Both the position numbers and the translations under genes were made by a program. The notes under the pieces were generated by a model, which was given only the letters and a program-made list of their open reading frames with translations, made no database searches and had not been told where the DNA came from. From Adiantum capillus-veneris (taxonomy: Eukaryota; Streptophyta; Polypodiopsida; Polypodiales; Pteridaceae), in NCBI GenBank assembly GCA_014529385.2, contig CM043963.1, positions 76,687,412 to 76,751,411 of the forward strand: DNA of 64,000 nucleotides. Reading direction: 5' to 3'. Positions 34,597-46,385 of the stretch are shown here, one piece after another (position 1 is the first letter of the stretch; each line of letters starts with the position of its first letter).

Positions 34597-35383
34597 TTAC
34601 TCTAATGTAGCATTGTAAGCATTGACAAGGATCATACTATCCTTAAGCTGTATTCCTTGCATCCATCTAGCATCTTCAAAAGGATAATTTTTGAACTTAA
34701 TAAGATACCGTCGGATAATCTTACCATGTCGTAGTACCTTGTCTTCATGCCGAAGGATAGCTTCGGGTTGTAGCACCTCTTCTTGGTCTTCAACTTCGGG
34801 AGGGTCTTCAATAATTGGTTCAGTTGGTGGCTCTCCTTTGTAGGGCTTAAGCAGGCTTACATGAAAGGCATTGTGTATAAGCCAATGGTTGGGCAACTTG
34901 AGTTGATAAGCCGTCTCATTAATGGGCTTCAAGATTTGGAAAGGACCATAGTATCTTTTTGCTAGTTTAGCATAATACTTTTGATGGCCCGTAGGATTTT
35001 TGCCCGTCGTTTGCCTTAATCGAGCCTTAGGAAACTTCAGTAAGACCCAATCATTTTCTTTGAACATTAAGGCTCTTCTGTGCTTATCAGCAGCAACTTT
35101 TTGCCTTTGTTGAGAGATGGCTATAGCCTCCCTAATCTTTTGAAAAGATTCTTGTAGGTCACGGCTATACTCATCGGCGGCGAAGATCTTCCCATGTACT
35201 TTGAGTAGCAAGGGACTTTTAGGTCTTCCCTCTATGATCTCGAAAGGTGCTTTCCCCGTAGAAGTATGTACAGTATTATTGTAGGCATACTCTACTAGAG
35301 GTAAATACTTTTCCCATTGTGAGCGTTGATCTACTTCGGTAACATAAGTCTTGAGTAGATCGAGTATCGTAAGATTGGCTATC
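34597..35383 (-). pseudogene. B1 integrase C-terminal part and chromodomain-like tail
   Basis: The frame from about 35,383 reads the integrase end (KAPFEIIEGRPKSP), the GPFQILKPINETAYQLKL region and HNAFHVSLLKPYKG. A chromodomain-like segment follows (PEAILRHEDKV, RRYLIKFKNYPFEDARWM). In chromoviruses this domain guides integration to chromatin. Unlike B2 and B3, B1 keeps the frame at GKNPTGHQKYYAK. The domain lies at the very end of pol, as expected. Confidence 0.85.
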
Positions 35384-36290
35384 TCACTTTGGCCATCCGT
35401 TTGTGGGTGTTAGGCCGAAGAGAAATTCAATTTTGTTCCTATCTGACACGATGGATGTGGGTAATCCACTGGTCATTCTAGGATCTCTATCTGACACGAT
35501 GGATGTGGGTAATCCATGGTGTTTGAAAATCTGAGATATGAAGAGAGTTTCCATTTGATGTGCCTTAATAGTCTTTTTGAGAGGAATAAAATGTGCTTGC
35601 TTGCTAAACCTGTCGACTATTGTCCATATTCCTGTATTCCCATGGATAGACTTGGGTAATCCAAAGATGAAATCCATGGATATACTGTCCCATGGTGAAT
35701 TTGGAATAGGCAATGGCTGGAGTAATCCAGGTTGCTTCCCTCTATCATACTTGGTCTTTTGGCATACTACACATTTTGAAACATACTCTTGTATGTCCAC
35801 TTTCATGGTAGGACAATAGAAATACGTCTCTACTCCTCGGAGAGTAGGTTGAATACCTCTATGCCCTGCATATGGAGGAGCATGGGATTCATACATAACC
35901 TTCTCACGAAGGGAATGGGTAACACATAGCCTATTGCAGTGGAGAAGATAACCATCCTGCAAGGTGAATGGTTCCTCTTTCTTCCCCAAAGCAAGGGCTG
36001 ACATTATGTCTCTAAAGTCAGGGTCAGTAGCATACTCATCTATCATAGAGGATAGATCATTGTGAGTAGCTATAGACACCGCATTAACTTTTGGTCGTCG
36101 TGAAAGTGCATCAGTAGCTTGATTGTGCTTACCAGCTATGTGAGCAATATGGAAATTAAATTGCGAAAGAAAATTTGCCCACCTCATTTGTTTGTCGGAA
36201 AGCTTGGTTTGCGTCATGAAATACTTGAGACTTTGGTGGTCGGTTCGTAGGATAAATGGAGTCCCCAATAGGTAGTGCTTCCATGTGTCT
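35384..36290 (-). pseudogene. B1 RNase H end and integrase core (broken)
   Basis: The frame shows TDHQSLKYFMTQTKL (RNase H), ATDALSRRPKVN, the integrase zinc region (AGHRGIQPTLRG, CVVCQKTKYDRG) and core (SMDFIFGLPKSIHGN, IVSDRDPRMTS). At 35,438-35,466 a patch copies the neighbouring SIVSDR coding sequence in place of a segment present in B2 and B3. This shifts the frame and destroys the stretch to HPQTDGQ, where a TAA also occurs. Integrase cannot be made. Confidence 0.85.
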
Positions 36291-38024
36291 AGGCATGTAG
36301 AACAGCTAAACTCTCTTTCTCATAAATGCCCAAGACTCGTTCATCACTATTGAGCCTTCGGCTCTCATATGCTATGGTATGCCCTTCTTGAAGCAAAACC
36401 GCTCCAAGGCAATCACCACACGCATCACATTGGACCTCAAATGGCTTTGAGGGATCCGGAAGCACGAGGACTGGTTGGGAAGTAAGCTTATCTTTGAGTT
36501 TTTCAAAAGCATTTTGCTCCTTAGCAGTCCATACAAACTTAACGTTCTTCTTTGTTAAGTCGTGAAGTGGTCACGCTACTTGAGAGAATTTTGCTATGAA
36601 GCGTCTATAGTATGCACACATACCAATAAAGCTTCTTAGCTCATGTAGATTCCTTGGGTTAGGCCATGATTTTATTACCTCTAACTTTGATGGATCCATA
36701 CGAATACCATCGTGAGAGATAATATGACCTAGATATTGAATCTCTTGAAGGAGGAATTCACTTTTCTTTTGGTTGAGATAAAGCTTGTTCTCCCTCAATG
36801 CTTGAAAAATCACTTGGAGATGCTGCTTATGTTCCTCCAAAGACTTGGAGTAGATGATGATATCATCAAAGAACACTCCAGTGAATTTTCGATATGGTCT
36901 AAAAATTTTCTCCATCAAACGATTGAACGTAGCTGGTGCATTAGTCAAGCCAAAAGGCATGACTAGATATTCATAAAGACCAAACTTTGTGCGAAACGCA
37001 GTCTTAAAGATATCTTCCTCTTTCTTCCCCAAAGCAAGGGCTAACATTATGTCTCTAAAGTCAGGGTCAGTAGCATACTCATCTATCATAGAGGATAGAT
37101 CATTGTGAGTAGCTATAGACACCGCATTAACTTTTGGTTGTCGTGAAAGTGCATCGGCAACTTGATTGTGCTTACCAGCTATGTGAGCAATATGGCAATT
37201 AAATTGCGAAAGAAAATTTTCCCACGTCATTTGTTTGTCGGAAAGCTTGGTTTGCGTCATGAAATACTTGAGACTTTGGTGGTCGGTTTGTAGGATAAAT
37301 GGAGTCCCCAATAGGTAGTGCTTCCATGTGTCTAGGCATGTAGAACAGCTAAAATCTCCTTCTCATAAATGCCCAAGACTCGTTCATCACTATTGAGCCT
37401 TCGGCTCTCTCCAAGGCAATCACCACACGCATCACATTGGACCTCAAATGGCTTTGAGAGATCCGGAAGCACAAGGACTGGTTGGGAAGTAAGCTTATCT
37501 TTGAGTTTTTCAAAAGCATTTTGCTCCTTAGCAGTCCATACAAACTTAACGTTCTTCTTTGTTAAGTCGTGAAGTGGTCCTGCTACTTGAAAGAATTTTG
37601 CTATGAAGCGTCTATAGTATGCACACATACCAATAAAGCTTCTTAGCTCATGTAGATTCCTTAGGTTAGGCCATGATTTTATTACCTCTAACTTTGATGG
37701 ATCCATACGAATACCATCGTGAGAGATAATATGACCTAGATATTGAATCTCTTGAAGGAAGAATTCGCTTTTCTTTTGGTTGAGATAAAGCTTGTTCTCC
37801 CTCAATGCTTGAAAAATCACTTGGAGATGTTGCTTATGTTCCTCCAAAGACTTGGAGTAGATGATGATATCATCAAAGAACACTCCAGTGAATTTTCGAT
37901 ATGGTCTAAAAATTTTCTCTATCAAACGATTGAACGTAGCTGGTGCATTAGTCAAGCCAAAAGGCATGACTAGATATTCATAAAGACCAAACTTTGTGCC
38001 AAACGCGGTCTTTAAGATATCTTC
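35974..38024 (-). repeat. B1 internal tandem duplication of RT-RNase H
   Basis: 35,974-37,016 (1,043 bp) and 37,017-38,024 (1,008 bp) are direct repeats covering the RT second half through RNase H. At the join the frame passes from LALGKKEE (end of the RNase H linker) back to DIFKTAFRTKFGL (mid RT), with about three bases (TTC) of microhomology. The two copies differ by a 36-bp deletion and many substitutions. Confidence 0.85.
36571..37330 (-). pseudogene. B1 duplicated block: RNase H linker fused to second RT half
   Basis: A 246-codon frame reads RNase H (TDHQSLKYFM, HIAGKHNQVADALSRQ), then jumps back into RT with the catalytic FFDDIIIYS and IGMCAYYRRFIAKFSQVA. The product order is unnatural and is explained by the duplication. 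Confidence 0.85.
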
Positions 38025-40382
38025 ATCCACTATCCTTATTTGATGATAGCCACTCTTAAGGTCAATCCTAGTGAAGTAGGTAGAGCCTTGTAGCTTATCA
38101 AACAGATCTTCTACCCGAGGTACAGGAAATCTGTTTTTGATAGTGATATGGTTTAGTGCTCGATAGTCCACACACATACGGTATGTACCATCTTTCTTTT
38201 GCACTAAAAGGACTGGAGAACAAAAGGGAGAGGAACTAGGCCTCACCATCCCTTTGTCTACCAGCTCTTGTACTTGCCTCATGATCTCCTCTTGTTGAGC
38301 TTGTGAGACTCGATAAGGAGGCTTGTTAGGTGGTGAGCTTCCAGGAAGGAGCTCAATACGATGGTCATCATCCCCTCGTTTTGGAGGTAAGTCCATAGGG
38401 ATATCATCGATGAACACATCTTGGAATCCTTTTAGAAAATTAGACAAGTCTAACTCTTCTTGATTCCTATCATTTACATTTGATGAAACATTAGTATCTT
38501 TTGGAGACTCTTTGACAAAAATCATGTACGCAGAAACTGAGCTCTTCATTGACTTATCAAAAGAAAGAGGATTTACAAGTGGAATAGTGCAACCACGCTC
38601 ACTAGCATCTATATACATGTTCTTTCCCCTGTAAGTGAAGTAAATTCTCCTTTCAGGGAACTTCATGTTGGCAGCCATGCGATCAAACCATGGTGCCCCT
38701 AGGATAACATCCTGATGTTGGAGAGGAGAGATGAAGAAGTCTTCTTTGTCGACATAGCTTTGGACATGAAGCCTAAACTTCCCAATCAAGGGAGTAACGG
38801 AGGCTTGTTGTCCCTTGAAAGCTGCATCAGCTGTTACTATATCTCCCATCTCAAAAGCTTGAATGCCCAACTTGGTGGCCAACTCTATTGATATGAAGTT
38901 GAGACTAGAGCCAGGGTCATACAAGATGAAGGCATCATGCTCTCTTACCTTTCCCCAAGCATAGGAGAGTGATGATCCTTTGCAATGAGCATCCTCTTTT
39001 GGAGCTTCGATGGTGGAAGCCCTAGGAGTCTCATTGCGAGTATTCTTCTTGGGGCAAGAACGATAGCCATGTCCTTGCTCCCCACACTTGAAACATTTAT
39101 GGTCCTTGTGAAAAGCTTCAAGCTCTTCAGGAGAGAGTTTGTTTTTACCTTTGTAAACTCCCTTCTCCTTGCACCGATTGTTGTTGTTGTTGTTGGAAGT
39201 GCCTTGGGAATTATTTTGAGCATTGGATTTCCCCTTTGCATCATTTTTATCTTTGTTTTCCATGGGCTTGACATTACGTCTAGCCCCTTGATGGAAATTG
39301 ATGCGTGAAGCAACCATGGTGTGGTGGATTACTTCGGTAAGAGTACCGAGCCGTTGAGAGTTGATGTATTCGGCCATCTCTTCAGGTAATCCTGCACAGA
39401 ATTGCTGTCTTTGCTCGGCAAAGTCTATCTTTTGAAAGACAGTAGCTTTGAGATGTAAATCCCAAAACTTTTCTACATACTTGTTGATAGACTCATGAGA
39501 GAGAAGCTTCAAGCCGCGCCATTCGGTAAGAACTTTATCTTTAGTATCGCTTGGAAGAAATTGCTTCATGATGGAAACTCGTAGAGTTTTCCATGTCTTT
39601 GGGGTTTCTCCATTGCCACGAAGGCTAGCCCACCATTGACGAGCTGATTTTTGGAAGTGCATAGCTACATGGCGTAGCTTGGAGGACTCTGTGAAGCCCT
39701 CGTCCCTAAAGGCCGCATCAAATTGCTGGATGAAGGCCAACACTTTGTCGGTAGCACCAAAGGTGCCATCGTAGGTGAGAAAAGAGATACTCTTTCCTCC
39801 CTCCTTGAACTTCTTTAGCTTTTGTGACCTTCGCCATGCAGGAAATGATTTGCGATGTCCTCCCCTCTTGTACTCTCTAGGAGAATAGCCATAACTTTCA
39901 TCGGAAGAGGAGGAAGGTGAAGAAGAAGGAGAAGAGGGTGACCTCTTCCTAGCCCTTTTCTTCCTTTGTTTCCTCTCTTGCCTTTCAGAGTGATGAGGAG
40001 AAGGACTATAGGTTGCTCTTTTTCTCTTGGGAGGAGTAGGCGATCGTCTAGACCGCCGTCTTCGTGGAGCCACATCTTCAGAAGAACTTAGACTGTCATT
40101 GCTTTCTTTCTCTTTGGATTCCTCCTCTCGAATGGGAGAGAGTCTTCTTTTGGGGGTCTCTTCAAGAGGCCTCCTAAGCTCTCTCTTCTCTGGGAGAGGA
40201 AGGGAAATTCCATAAGGACGAAGTTGTTGAGTAACTTAGGCTTGCAAAACAGGGTTGCCCATAGCTTGTTGCAACCTAGTGACAAGATAATTCACAAACA
40301 TGGGAGCATCATCATTAGCACCTTCATGTGCAAAATCAAAGCTATCAATGTTCATTCTACTCTCTTGATTATTGTTAGCCAT
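37332..40382 (-). pseudogene. B1 gag-protease-RT-RNase H polyprotein (one early stop)
   Basis: The ATG at 40382 begins the same gag as B2 and B3. A TAA at 40236-40238 interrupts it, then more than 900 codons are open to the shared frameshift. In order: an Arg/Ser-rich basic region (RRRRSRRSPTPPKRKR); the gag core (QWWASLRGNG, INKYVEKFWDLHLKA); a zinc knuckle CFKCGEQGHGYRSC; a protease with DPGSSLNFIS where D-S/T-G is usual; RT with RMCVDYRALN, DLKSGYHQIRI and FFDDIIIYS; and RNase H with a 36-bp in-frame deletion after DCLG. The poly-Asn tract has 6 residues against 9 in B2 and B3. The frame ends at the shared TAG after LAVLHA. Confidence 0.9.
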
Positions 40383-40659
40383 GTTAACAATATTATGTTT
40401 ATAATGTTAAGTATGGAGCCTGATTTACCCTTGTAATTTTCTGTGGTAAAAGCGCACATTTGTAAGGCCCCCATTATGAGGAGAAGCCATCGTGCGTGAA
40501 GGAAAATCACTCACCGGAAACCAAAATTTTCACGGAGAAGAATCAGGGGCAACTTTAAAGGCCTCGGGGCGGAGGCCCCCGAGACTTTTTTTTTTCGCCG
40601 GAATATTCTTTTTCGCTGGAATATTATGGTTCGACGGCGGCCGGAAAGTGGTCGGAAAA

Positions 40660-40742
40660 CAACCGGTCGGTTGGTCGGTGGCCGGTAGTCAATGGCCGGT
40701 GGTCGGTGGTCGGAAGTCAATGGCCGGTGGCCGGTGGCCGAA
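40660..40742. repeat. GGCCGGT-rich tandem repeat upstream of E5 promoter
   Basis: Repeats of GGTCGGTGGCCGGTAGTCAA-like units, rich in CG and CCGG sites. The block recurs in the 3' LTR near 45,459-45,541. It lies about 130 bp upstream of the TATA box. Confidence 0.7.
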
Positions 40743-40870
40743 TTCAAAAGCGGACTTGTCTTCTCAAGGGCGGCCACACATGGGCGGATTGGAGGGTCCG
40801 ATTTGGACTTATTCGCACAAGGGCGGCTACACATGGCTGTCTCTCATAAGAGAGGGCAGCCCTTTTGGCC

Positions 40871-40880
40871 TATAAAAGGA
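40871..40880 (+). promoter_or_regulatory. E5 LTR TATA box
   Basis: CTATAAAAGG is a strong TATA element. Transcription would start about 30 bp downstream, near 40,905. The same box is at 45672-45680 in the 3' LTR. Confidence 0.75.
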
Positions 40881-41190
40881 GGCCATTTCTACACACATTT
40901 CATAGTGTGAAGTTGATGCAACAAGGTGAGTGTGAGGTGGTGAGAGTGAAGCAAGGCGGGAGCTCCATTAAGGGTATAATCCCTTTGTAAACTACTTCTT
41001 GTTTTGAAGTACTAAAGCCATTGAGTGGCTACTTTCCCGTGGACGTAGCCCACATTGGGTGAACCACGTATATCGTGTGTACTCTCTCTCTTTCTCTCTC
41101 TACTCTATAATCTCGTGTATATAAATCTGCCTCTCTCCATTAAGTAATCTACTAAATTATCTATTTAGCTACGTCTTATTTCCTAACAAC

Positions 41191-41202
41191 TAGTATCAGA
41201 GC
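41191..41202 (+). promoter_or_regulatory. E5 primer binding site
   Basis: TAGTATCAGAGC lies two bases after the LTR, one base different from the initiator tRNA-Met site TGGTATCAGAGC. Confidence 0.8.
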
Positions 41203-41252
41203 AAGGTTTGCTCGTAGCTAAATTATCTCAAGGAAAGGATTCCTTGAATTGA

Positions 41253-44200
41253 GTGGGAGTTTTGGCGGAGGAAGGGAAGCTCAAGATTGAGAAGTTCAAT
41301 GGCAAAAACTACCAACATTGGAAGATGCAGATTGAAGACTATCTCTACCAGAAGGACCTCTATTTGCCACTAGGCGGTCTTGCGAAGAAGCCCGCAACAA
41401 TGGCAGATGAAGCATGGATTGTCCTTGATCGAAAGACACTGGGAACAATCCGGTTAAGCTTGGCGTCAATGGTGGCCTTCAATGTTTCGGAGATGAAGAC
41501 CACGGAGGACTTGATGAAGTCACTTGACGACTTCTACGAGAAACCATCGGCATCCAATAAGGTATTTCTTATGAAGCGCTTGTTCAATCTAAAGATGGCA
41601 GAGAACGGTTCAGTTGCAGAACACCTAAATGACTTTAACACAAACATAAGTCAACTTCGATCAGTGAAAATCAATTTCGATGACGAAGTACGAGCTCTCC
41701 TTATACTATCATCTCTACCGGATAGTTGGGACAGCCTTGTGATGGCTGTAAGTAATTCTATCTCTGGCACAAATACTCTTAAGTTTGATGATGTTGTGGG
41801 TGTTCTCCTAAGCGAGGAAATGCGAAGGAGAAGCACAGGAGAATCATCAAGTGCTGCACTATGAGTGGAAACAAGAGAAAGGCTTAAGGAGAGGTTCAAA
41901 AACCAAAAGGGTCATGATCGCTCAAGGCGGAGCAAGTCACGCACAAAGTCAATTCTTGAATGTTGGAACTGCGGCAAGAAGGGCCACGTCAAGAAGGATT
42001 GCTGGTCCAAGAAGAAGAAGGAGACAGAGTCTCAAGACAACAAGCCAACATCGGAGGCCAATGTGGCAGGTAAAGTAGAGCAAGATGCTCTAATTCTCTC
42101 ATTAGACAATGTGTCTAATTCCTGGATAGTAGATTCCGGGGCTTCATTCCATGCGACACCACACAAGCAACATTTCCAAGACTACACCAAAGGTAATTTT
42201 GGGTATGTATACTTGGGAGATGATGAAGCTTGTGAGATTGTCGGCAAAGGTAGAGTTTCTGTCAAAACTGCTAACGGAAATGAATGGAAGCTTAAAGATG
42301 TTAGGCATGTTCCTTCTCTTCGCAAAAATTTGATCTCTACAGGACAATTGGACGATGAAGGTCACAACATTGCATTCGGAAACAAACGGTGGAAGATCTC
42401 AAAGGGATCTTTGGTGGTTGCCAAGGGTGAAAAAGTCGGTACACTTTACTTGTGTACTCTTAGCACGCAACCTTCAGCTTGTGCAGCAACTACAGAAGTT
42501 GACAGTGCGGTGTGGCACTACCGACTTGGGCATATGAGTGCCAAAGGAATGCAAATCCTTCAAACAAAGAAGCTTCTACCAGGTTTGAAAGAAGTGGATT
42601 TAGAGTTCTGTGAAGATTGTATTTATGGTAAACAAAAGAGGGTAAAATTTCAAAAATCAGGAAATGAAAGAAAAAATAAAAAACTTGAGTTGGTTCATTC
42701 TGATGTTTGGGGTCCTGCAAGTACACCATCACTTGGTGGCTCATTGTACTATGTAACATTCATAGACGATGCGACTAGAAAAACATGGGTTTATGTCATG
42801 AAGAATAAATCCGATGTATTTTCCATATTTCAAAGGTGGAAAGCCTTTGTGGAGAATGAAACAGGTACCAAGGTTAAATGCCTCAGATCCGACAATGGAG
42901 GCGAATATTGCAGCCAAGCTTTTGAAAGCTTTTGTGCTAGCAATGGCATTCGGAGGCAAAGGACAACCCCAAGGAAACCTCAACAAAATGGGATTTCGGA
43001 AAGGATGAACAGGACAATCATGGAACGAGCACGAAGCATGCGGTTACATGCAGGCCTACCTCTTGAGCTTTGGGCGGAAGCTGTAAGTACGTCTGTGTAC
43101 TTAATCAATCGATCACCCTCAACGGCATTGGATGGGGGAGTTCCAGAAGAGGCATGGACAGGTAAACCGCTGAATTATGCATTTCTCAAAGTGTTTGGGT
43201 GTGAGGCTTTTATGCACATAGATAGAAGCCTAAGATCAAAGTTAGATGCAAAGTCCAAAAAGTGTTTCTTCATTGGCTATGGAGAAGGAGACTTTGGGTA
43301 TCGCCTATGGAATCCTGAAGATGGTAAAATCTTAAGGAGTAGGGATGTAATTTTTAACGAACAAAATATGTACAAAGATTACTTGGAAAGAAAACAAACA
43401 AAAGAAACAGGTGATGAGTACATGGAGCTTGAGGACGGTGAAGACTCAAGGACTGCAAGCGGTGACAATGTGCAACAACGTCAACCAAATGAGGAGCCTC
43501 AACCTATTCCCCGAAGATCTACAAGAGCAAGTAGACCTCCAGAAAGGTTTGTTCCTTCCTTCAACCATCTCTTGATCTCAGATTCTGGAGAGCCGGAATC
43601 ATATGAAGAAGCTATGCAACATGAATCCAAAGAAGAATGGACGAAGAGCATGCAAGTGGAGATGGACTCACTACATCGCAACCAAACATGGGAGTTGGTT
43701 GAGTTGCCTAAAGGTAAGCGGGAACTTCAAAACAAATGGGTGTACAAGCTAAAGGAAGAAGAAGGTGGGAAGAAAAGGTACAAGTCTAGGCTTGTGGTAA
43801 AAGGTTTTTCTCAAAAGAAAGGTATTGACTTCAATGAAATATTTTCTCCTGTTGTAAAAATGAACTAAATTAGGCTTGTCTTAAGCCTTGTGGCTACTCA
43901 TGATCTAAATCTCGAGCAAATGGATGTAAATACGGCATTCCCTCACGGTGACTTAGAGGAGGAAATCTACATGCTTTAACCAAAGGGGTATGAAGTAAAA
44001 GGTAAGGAGAAAATGGTTTGCAGATTAAACAAGAGCTTGTATGGTTTAAAGCAAGCATCAAGACAATGGTACTTGAAGTTTGATCGATGGATGTTGGATC
44101 ATGGATTCACAAGATGCAACTCGGATCACTGCGTCTACACGGAGAATTTGGGAGATGGGAAATTCATCATCCTAATGTTGTATGTTGATGACATGTTGAT

Positions 44201-45143
44201 TGTAAGTGCTAACATGCTAGACATCAAAGACCTAAAAGAGGAGCTTTCCAAATCTTTTTCAATGAAAGATTTAGGTGCTGCAAAGAGGATACTTGGTATG
44301 AAAATATCAAGGGACAGGACGAAGAAGACAATAAAGCTATCTCAAGAAGATTACATCAAGAAGGTACTAGAAAGGTTTGCAATGCAAAATGCAAAACCAG
44401 TTTCTACACCTTTGGCTGGTCATTTTAAACTAACGAAGGATATGTGTCCAAAGACACAAGAGGAGATAGCCTATATGTCTAAAGTTCCATATGCTGCAGC
44501 GGTAGGTTCTCTAATGTATGCTATGGTCTGGACAAGGCCAGACATTGCACATGCAGTGGGAGTTGTGAGTAGGTTCATGGACAACCCATGTAAAGAGCAT
44601 TGGCAAGCTGTGAAGTGGATACTTAGGTATCTAAAAGGGACAACAACAAATGCTTTGTATTTTGGAGGAACTAATATTTTTCTAGAAGGGTATGCTGATG
44701 CAGATATGGCAGGTGACAAAGATACTCGAAGGAGCACTACTGGCTATGTGTTCACGGTTGGAGGCACAGCAGTAAGCTGGGCTTCAAAGCTGCAGAAAGT
44801 GGTTTCACTTTCTACCACGGAACCAGAGTATGTAGCTATGACGGAGGCAAGCAAAGAAATTATGTGGCTTCACAGATTCTTAGAAGAGCTTGGATTCAAA
44901 CAAGACAATTGTGTCTTGTACAGTGATAGCCAAAGCGCTATCCATCTTGCGAAGAACTCAGCCTTTCATTCAAGGACAAAGCACATTGAGGTGAGATATC
45001 ACTTCATACGCACTCTTTTGGAAGAGGGACAACTAAAGCTAGGAAAGGTGCATACAAGTGAAAATCCTGCAGACATGTTTACAAAGGTGGTCAACAAGGA
45101 GAAGTTGAGCTTTTCCTCATCTTCAATCGGCATTCAAAGATAA
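41253..45143 (+). pseudogene. E5 copia gag-pol polyprotein with three nonsense codons
   Basis: One frame of about 1,296 codons spans the element, interrupted at 41862-41864 (TGA), 43866-43868 (TAA) and 43977-43979 (TAA). No ATG is seen at the start; the first start-like codon is GTG at 41253. Domains in order: gag (FNGKNYQHWKMQIEDYL); zinc knuckle CWNCGKKGHVKKDC; protease WIVDSGASFHAT; GAG-pre-integrase HYRLGHMS with CEDCIYGKQ; integrase with HSDVWGP, LRSDNGGEYCSQ and QQNGISERMNRT (D, D, E); RT with SRLVVKGFSQ, LYGLKQASRQWY and YVDDML; RNase H with DADMAGD, STTEPEY and DSQSAIHLAKN. It resembles Tnt1-type copia polyproteins. All catalytic motifs appear kept, but the stops block a full product. 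Confidence 0.92.
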
Positions 45144-45192
45144 GAAGCCAGAATGGAAAGAAGTCACAGGTTTGGTTTGGAGATCAGTCTCC

Positions 45193-45203
45193 AAGTGGGA
45201 GAT
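45193..45203 (+). other. E5 polypurine tract
   Basis: AAGTGGGAGAT lies directly before the 3' LTR, the standard copia position. Confidence 0.8.
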
Positions 45204-45989
45204 TGTTAAGTATGGAGCCTGATTTACCCTTGTAATTTTCTGTGGTAAAAGCGCACATTTGTAAGGCCCCCATTATGAGGAGAAGCCATCGTGCGTGAAG
45301 GAAAATCACTCACCGAAAACCAAAATTTTCACGGAGAAGAATCAGGGGCAACTTTAAAGGCCTCGGGGGACGGAGGCCCCCGAGCCTTTTTTTTTTCACC
45401 GGAATATTCTTTTTCGCCGGAATATTATGGCCGGACGGCGGCCGGAAAGTGGTCGGAAAACAACTGGTCGGTTGGTCGGTGGCCGGTAGTCAATGGCCGG
45501 TGGTCGGTGGTCGGAAGTCAATGGCCGGTGGCCGGTGGCCGAATTCAAAAGCGGACTTGTCTTCTCAAGGGCGGCCACACATGGGCGGATTGGAGGGTCC
45601 GATTTGGACTTATTCCCACAAGGGCGGCTACACATGGCTGTCTCTCATAAGAGAGGGCAGCCCTTTTGGCCTATAAAAGGAGGCCATTTCTACACACATT
45701 TCATAGTGTGAAGTTGATGCAACAAGGTGAGTGTGAAGTGGTGAGAGTGAAGCAAGGCGGGAGCTCCATTAAGGGTATAATCCCTTTGTAAACTACTTCT
45801 TGTTTTGAAGTACTAAAGCCATTGAGTGGCTGCTTTCCCGTGGACGTAGCCCACATTGGGTGAACCACGTATATCGTGTGTACTCTCTCTCTTTCTCTCT
45901 CTACTCTATAATCTCGTGTATATAAATCTGCTTCTCTCCATTAAGTAATCTACTAAATTATCTATTTAGCTACGTCTTATTTCCTAACA
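45204..45989 (+). repeat. E5 3' LTR (786 bp)
   Basis: Direct repeat of 40405-41188, with the same TATA box and GGCCGGT block, followed by TATAC. Confidence 0.92.
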
Positions 45990-45994
45990 TATAC

Positions 45995-46370
45995 TTAGTG
46001 TATGCTTTGGCAATACAAAACTTTAGTTGCCACTCCTCTTAGCCTTTGAAAATCGGCTCTTAAGTATCTACACCCACGGCTCAAAGTGGTTAATTATAGA
46101 GAGTAGAGGAGTAGGTCTAACATAGCAGAGTTGCCAAGTGCTAGCTCCTTTCGGACTTCTTATGGCTCAATAATGGTAAAGCCGTAGGCAAGTCTAAAAA
46201 GACTCCATTATTAAGTCCAAAGCTCCCGAGGTGTGCACCATCCCCCACATAGTGGGCTTAACAAAACCGATATTAGATCCCAGTTCCACTTACTCTATTA
46301 TAATTAACAACATCAACCATTTATAGGCTACTTAAGGACCTCTCTTCTTAAGCAAGAAAAGAGAAACCAA
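45995..46370 (-). other. B1 leader (5' untranslated region), distal part
   Basis: This continues the B1 leader interrupted by E5. It matches 53,191-53,570 (B2) and 60,355-60,733 (B3). No ORF of note. Confidence 0.75.
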
Positions 46371-46384
46371 ATGCTCTGATACCA
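46371..46384 (-). promoter_or_regulatory. B1 primer binding site
   Basis: The minus strand reads TGGTATCAGAGCAT one base after the end of L2, complementary to initiator tRNA-Met. Confidence 0.88.
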
Positions 46385-46385
46385 A

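Larger units (their letters stand above)
40405..41188 (+). repeat. E5 5' LTR (784 bp)
   Basis: Nearly identical to 45204-45989, with only a handful of substitutions and short indels seen. It contains a GC-rich block of GGCCGGTGG/GGTCGGTGG tandem repeats at about 40,660-40,742. Small ORFs across it are artefacts. Confidence 0.92.
40405..45989 (+). mobile_element. E5: near-complete Ty1/copia retrotransposon, plus strand
   Basis: LTRs lie at 40405-41188 and 45204-45989 (TGTTAAGTATGG...TTTCCTAACA). The target duplication is TATAA at 40400-40404 and TATAC at 45990-45994, one base different. The primer site, gag-pol frame and polypurine tract are in the expected order, and the domain order gag-protease-integrase-RT-RNase H is that of copia elements. 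It sits in the B1 leader, 22 bp upstream of the gag ATG, in the opposite orientation. Three in-frame nonsense codons are the only obvious coding damage, so the insertion is young. Confidence 0.93.

Noticed and set aside
36736-36966. 76-codon + strand ORF repeated in all E4 copies
   Set aside because: It is the antisense shadow of the conserved RT catalytic region.
40511-40834. ORFs in the E5 LTR on both strands
   Set aside because: They recur in the other LTR and come from the GC-rich repeat. LTR position explains them.
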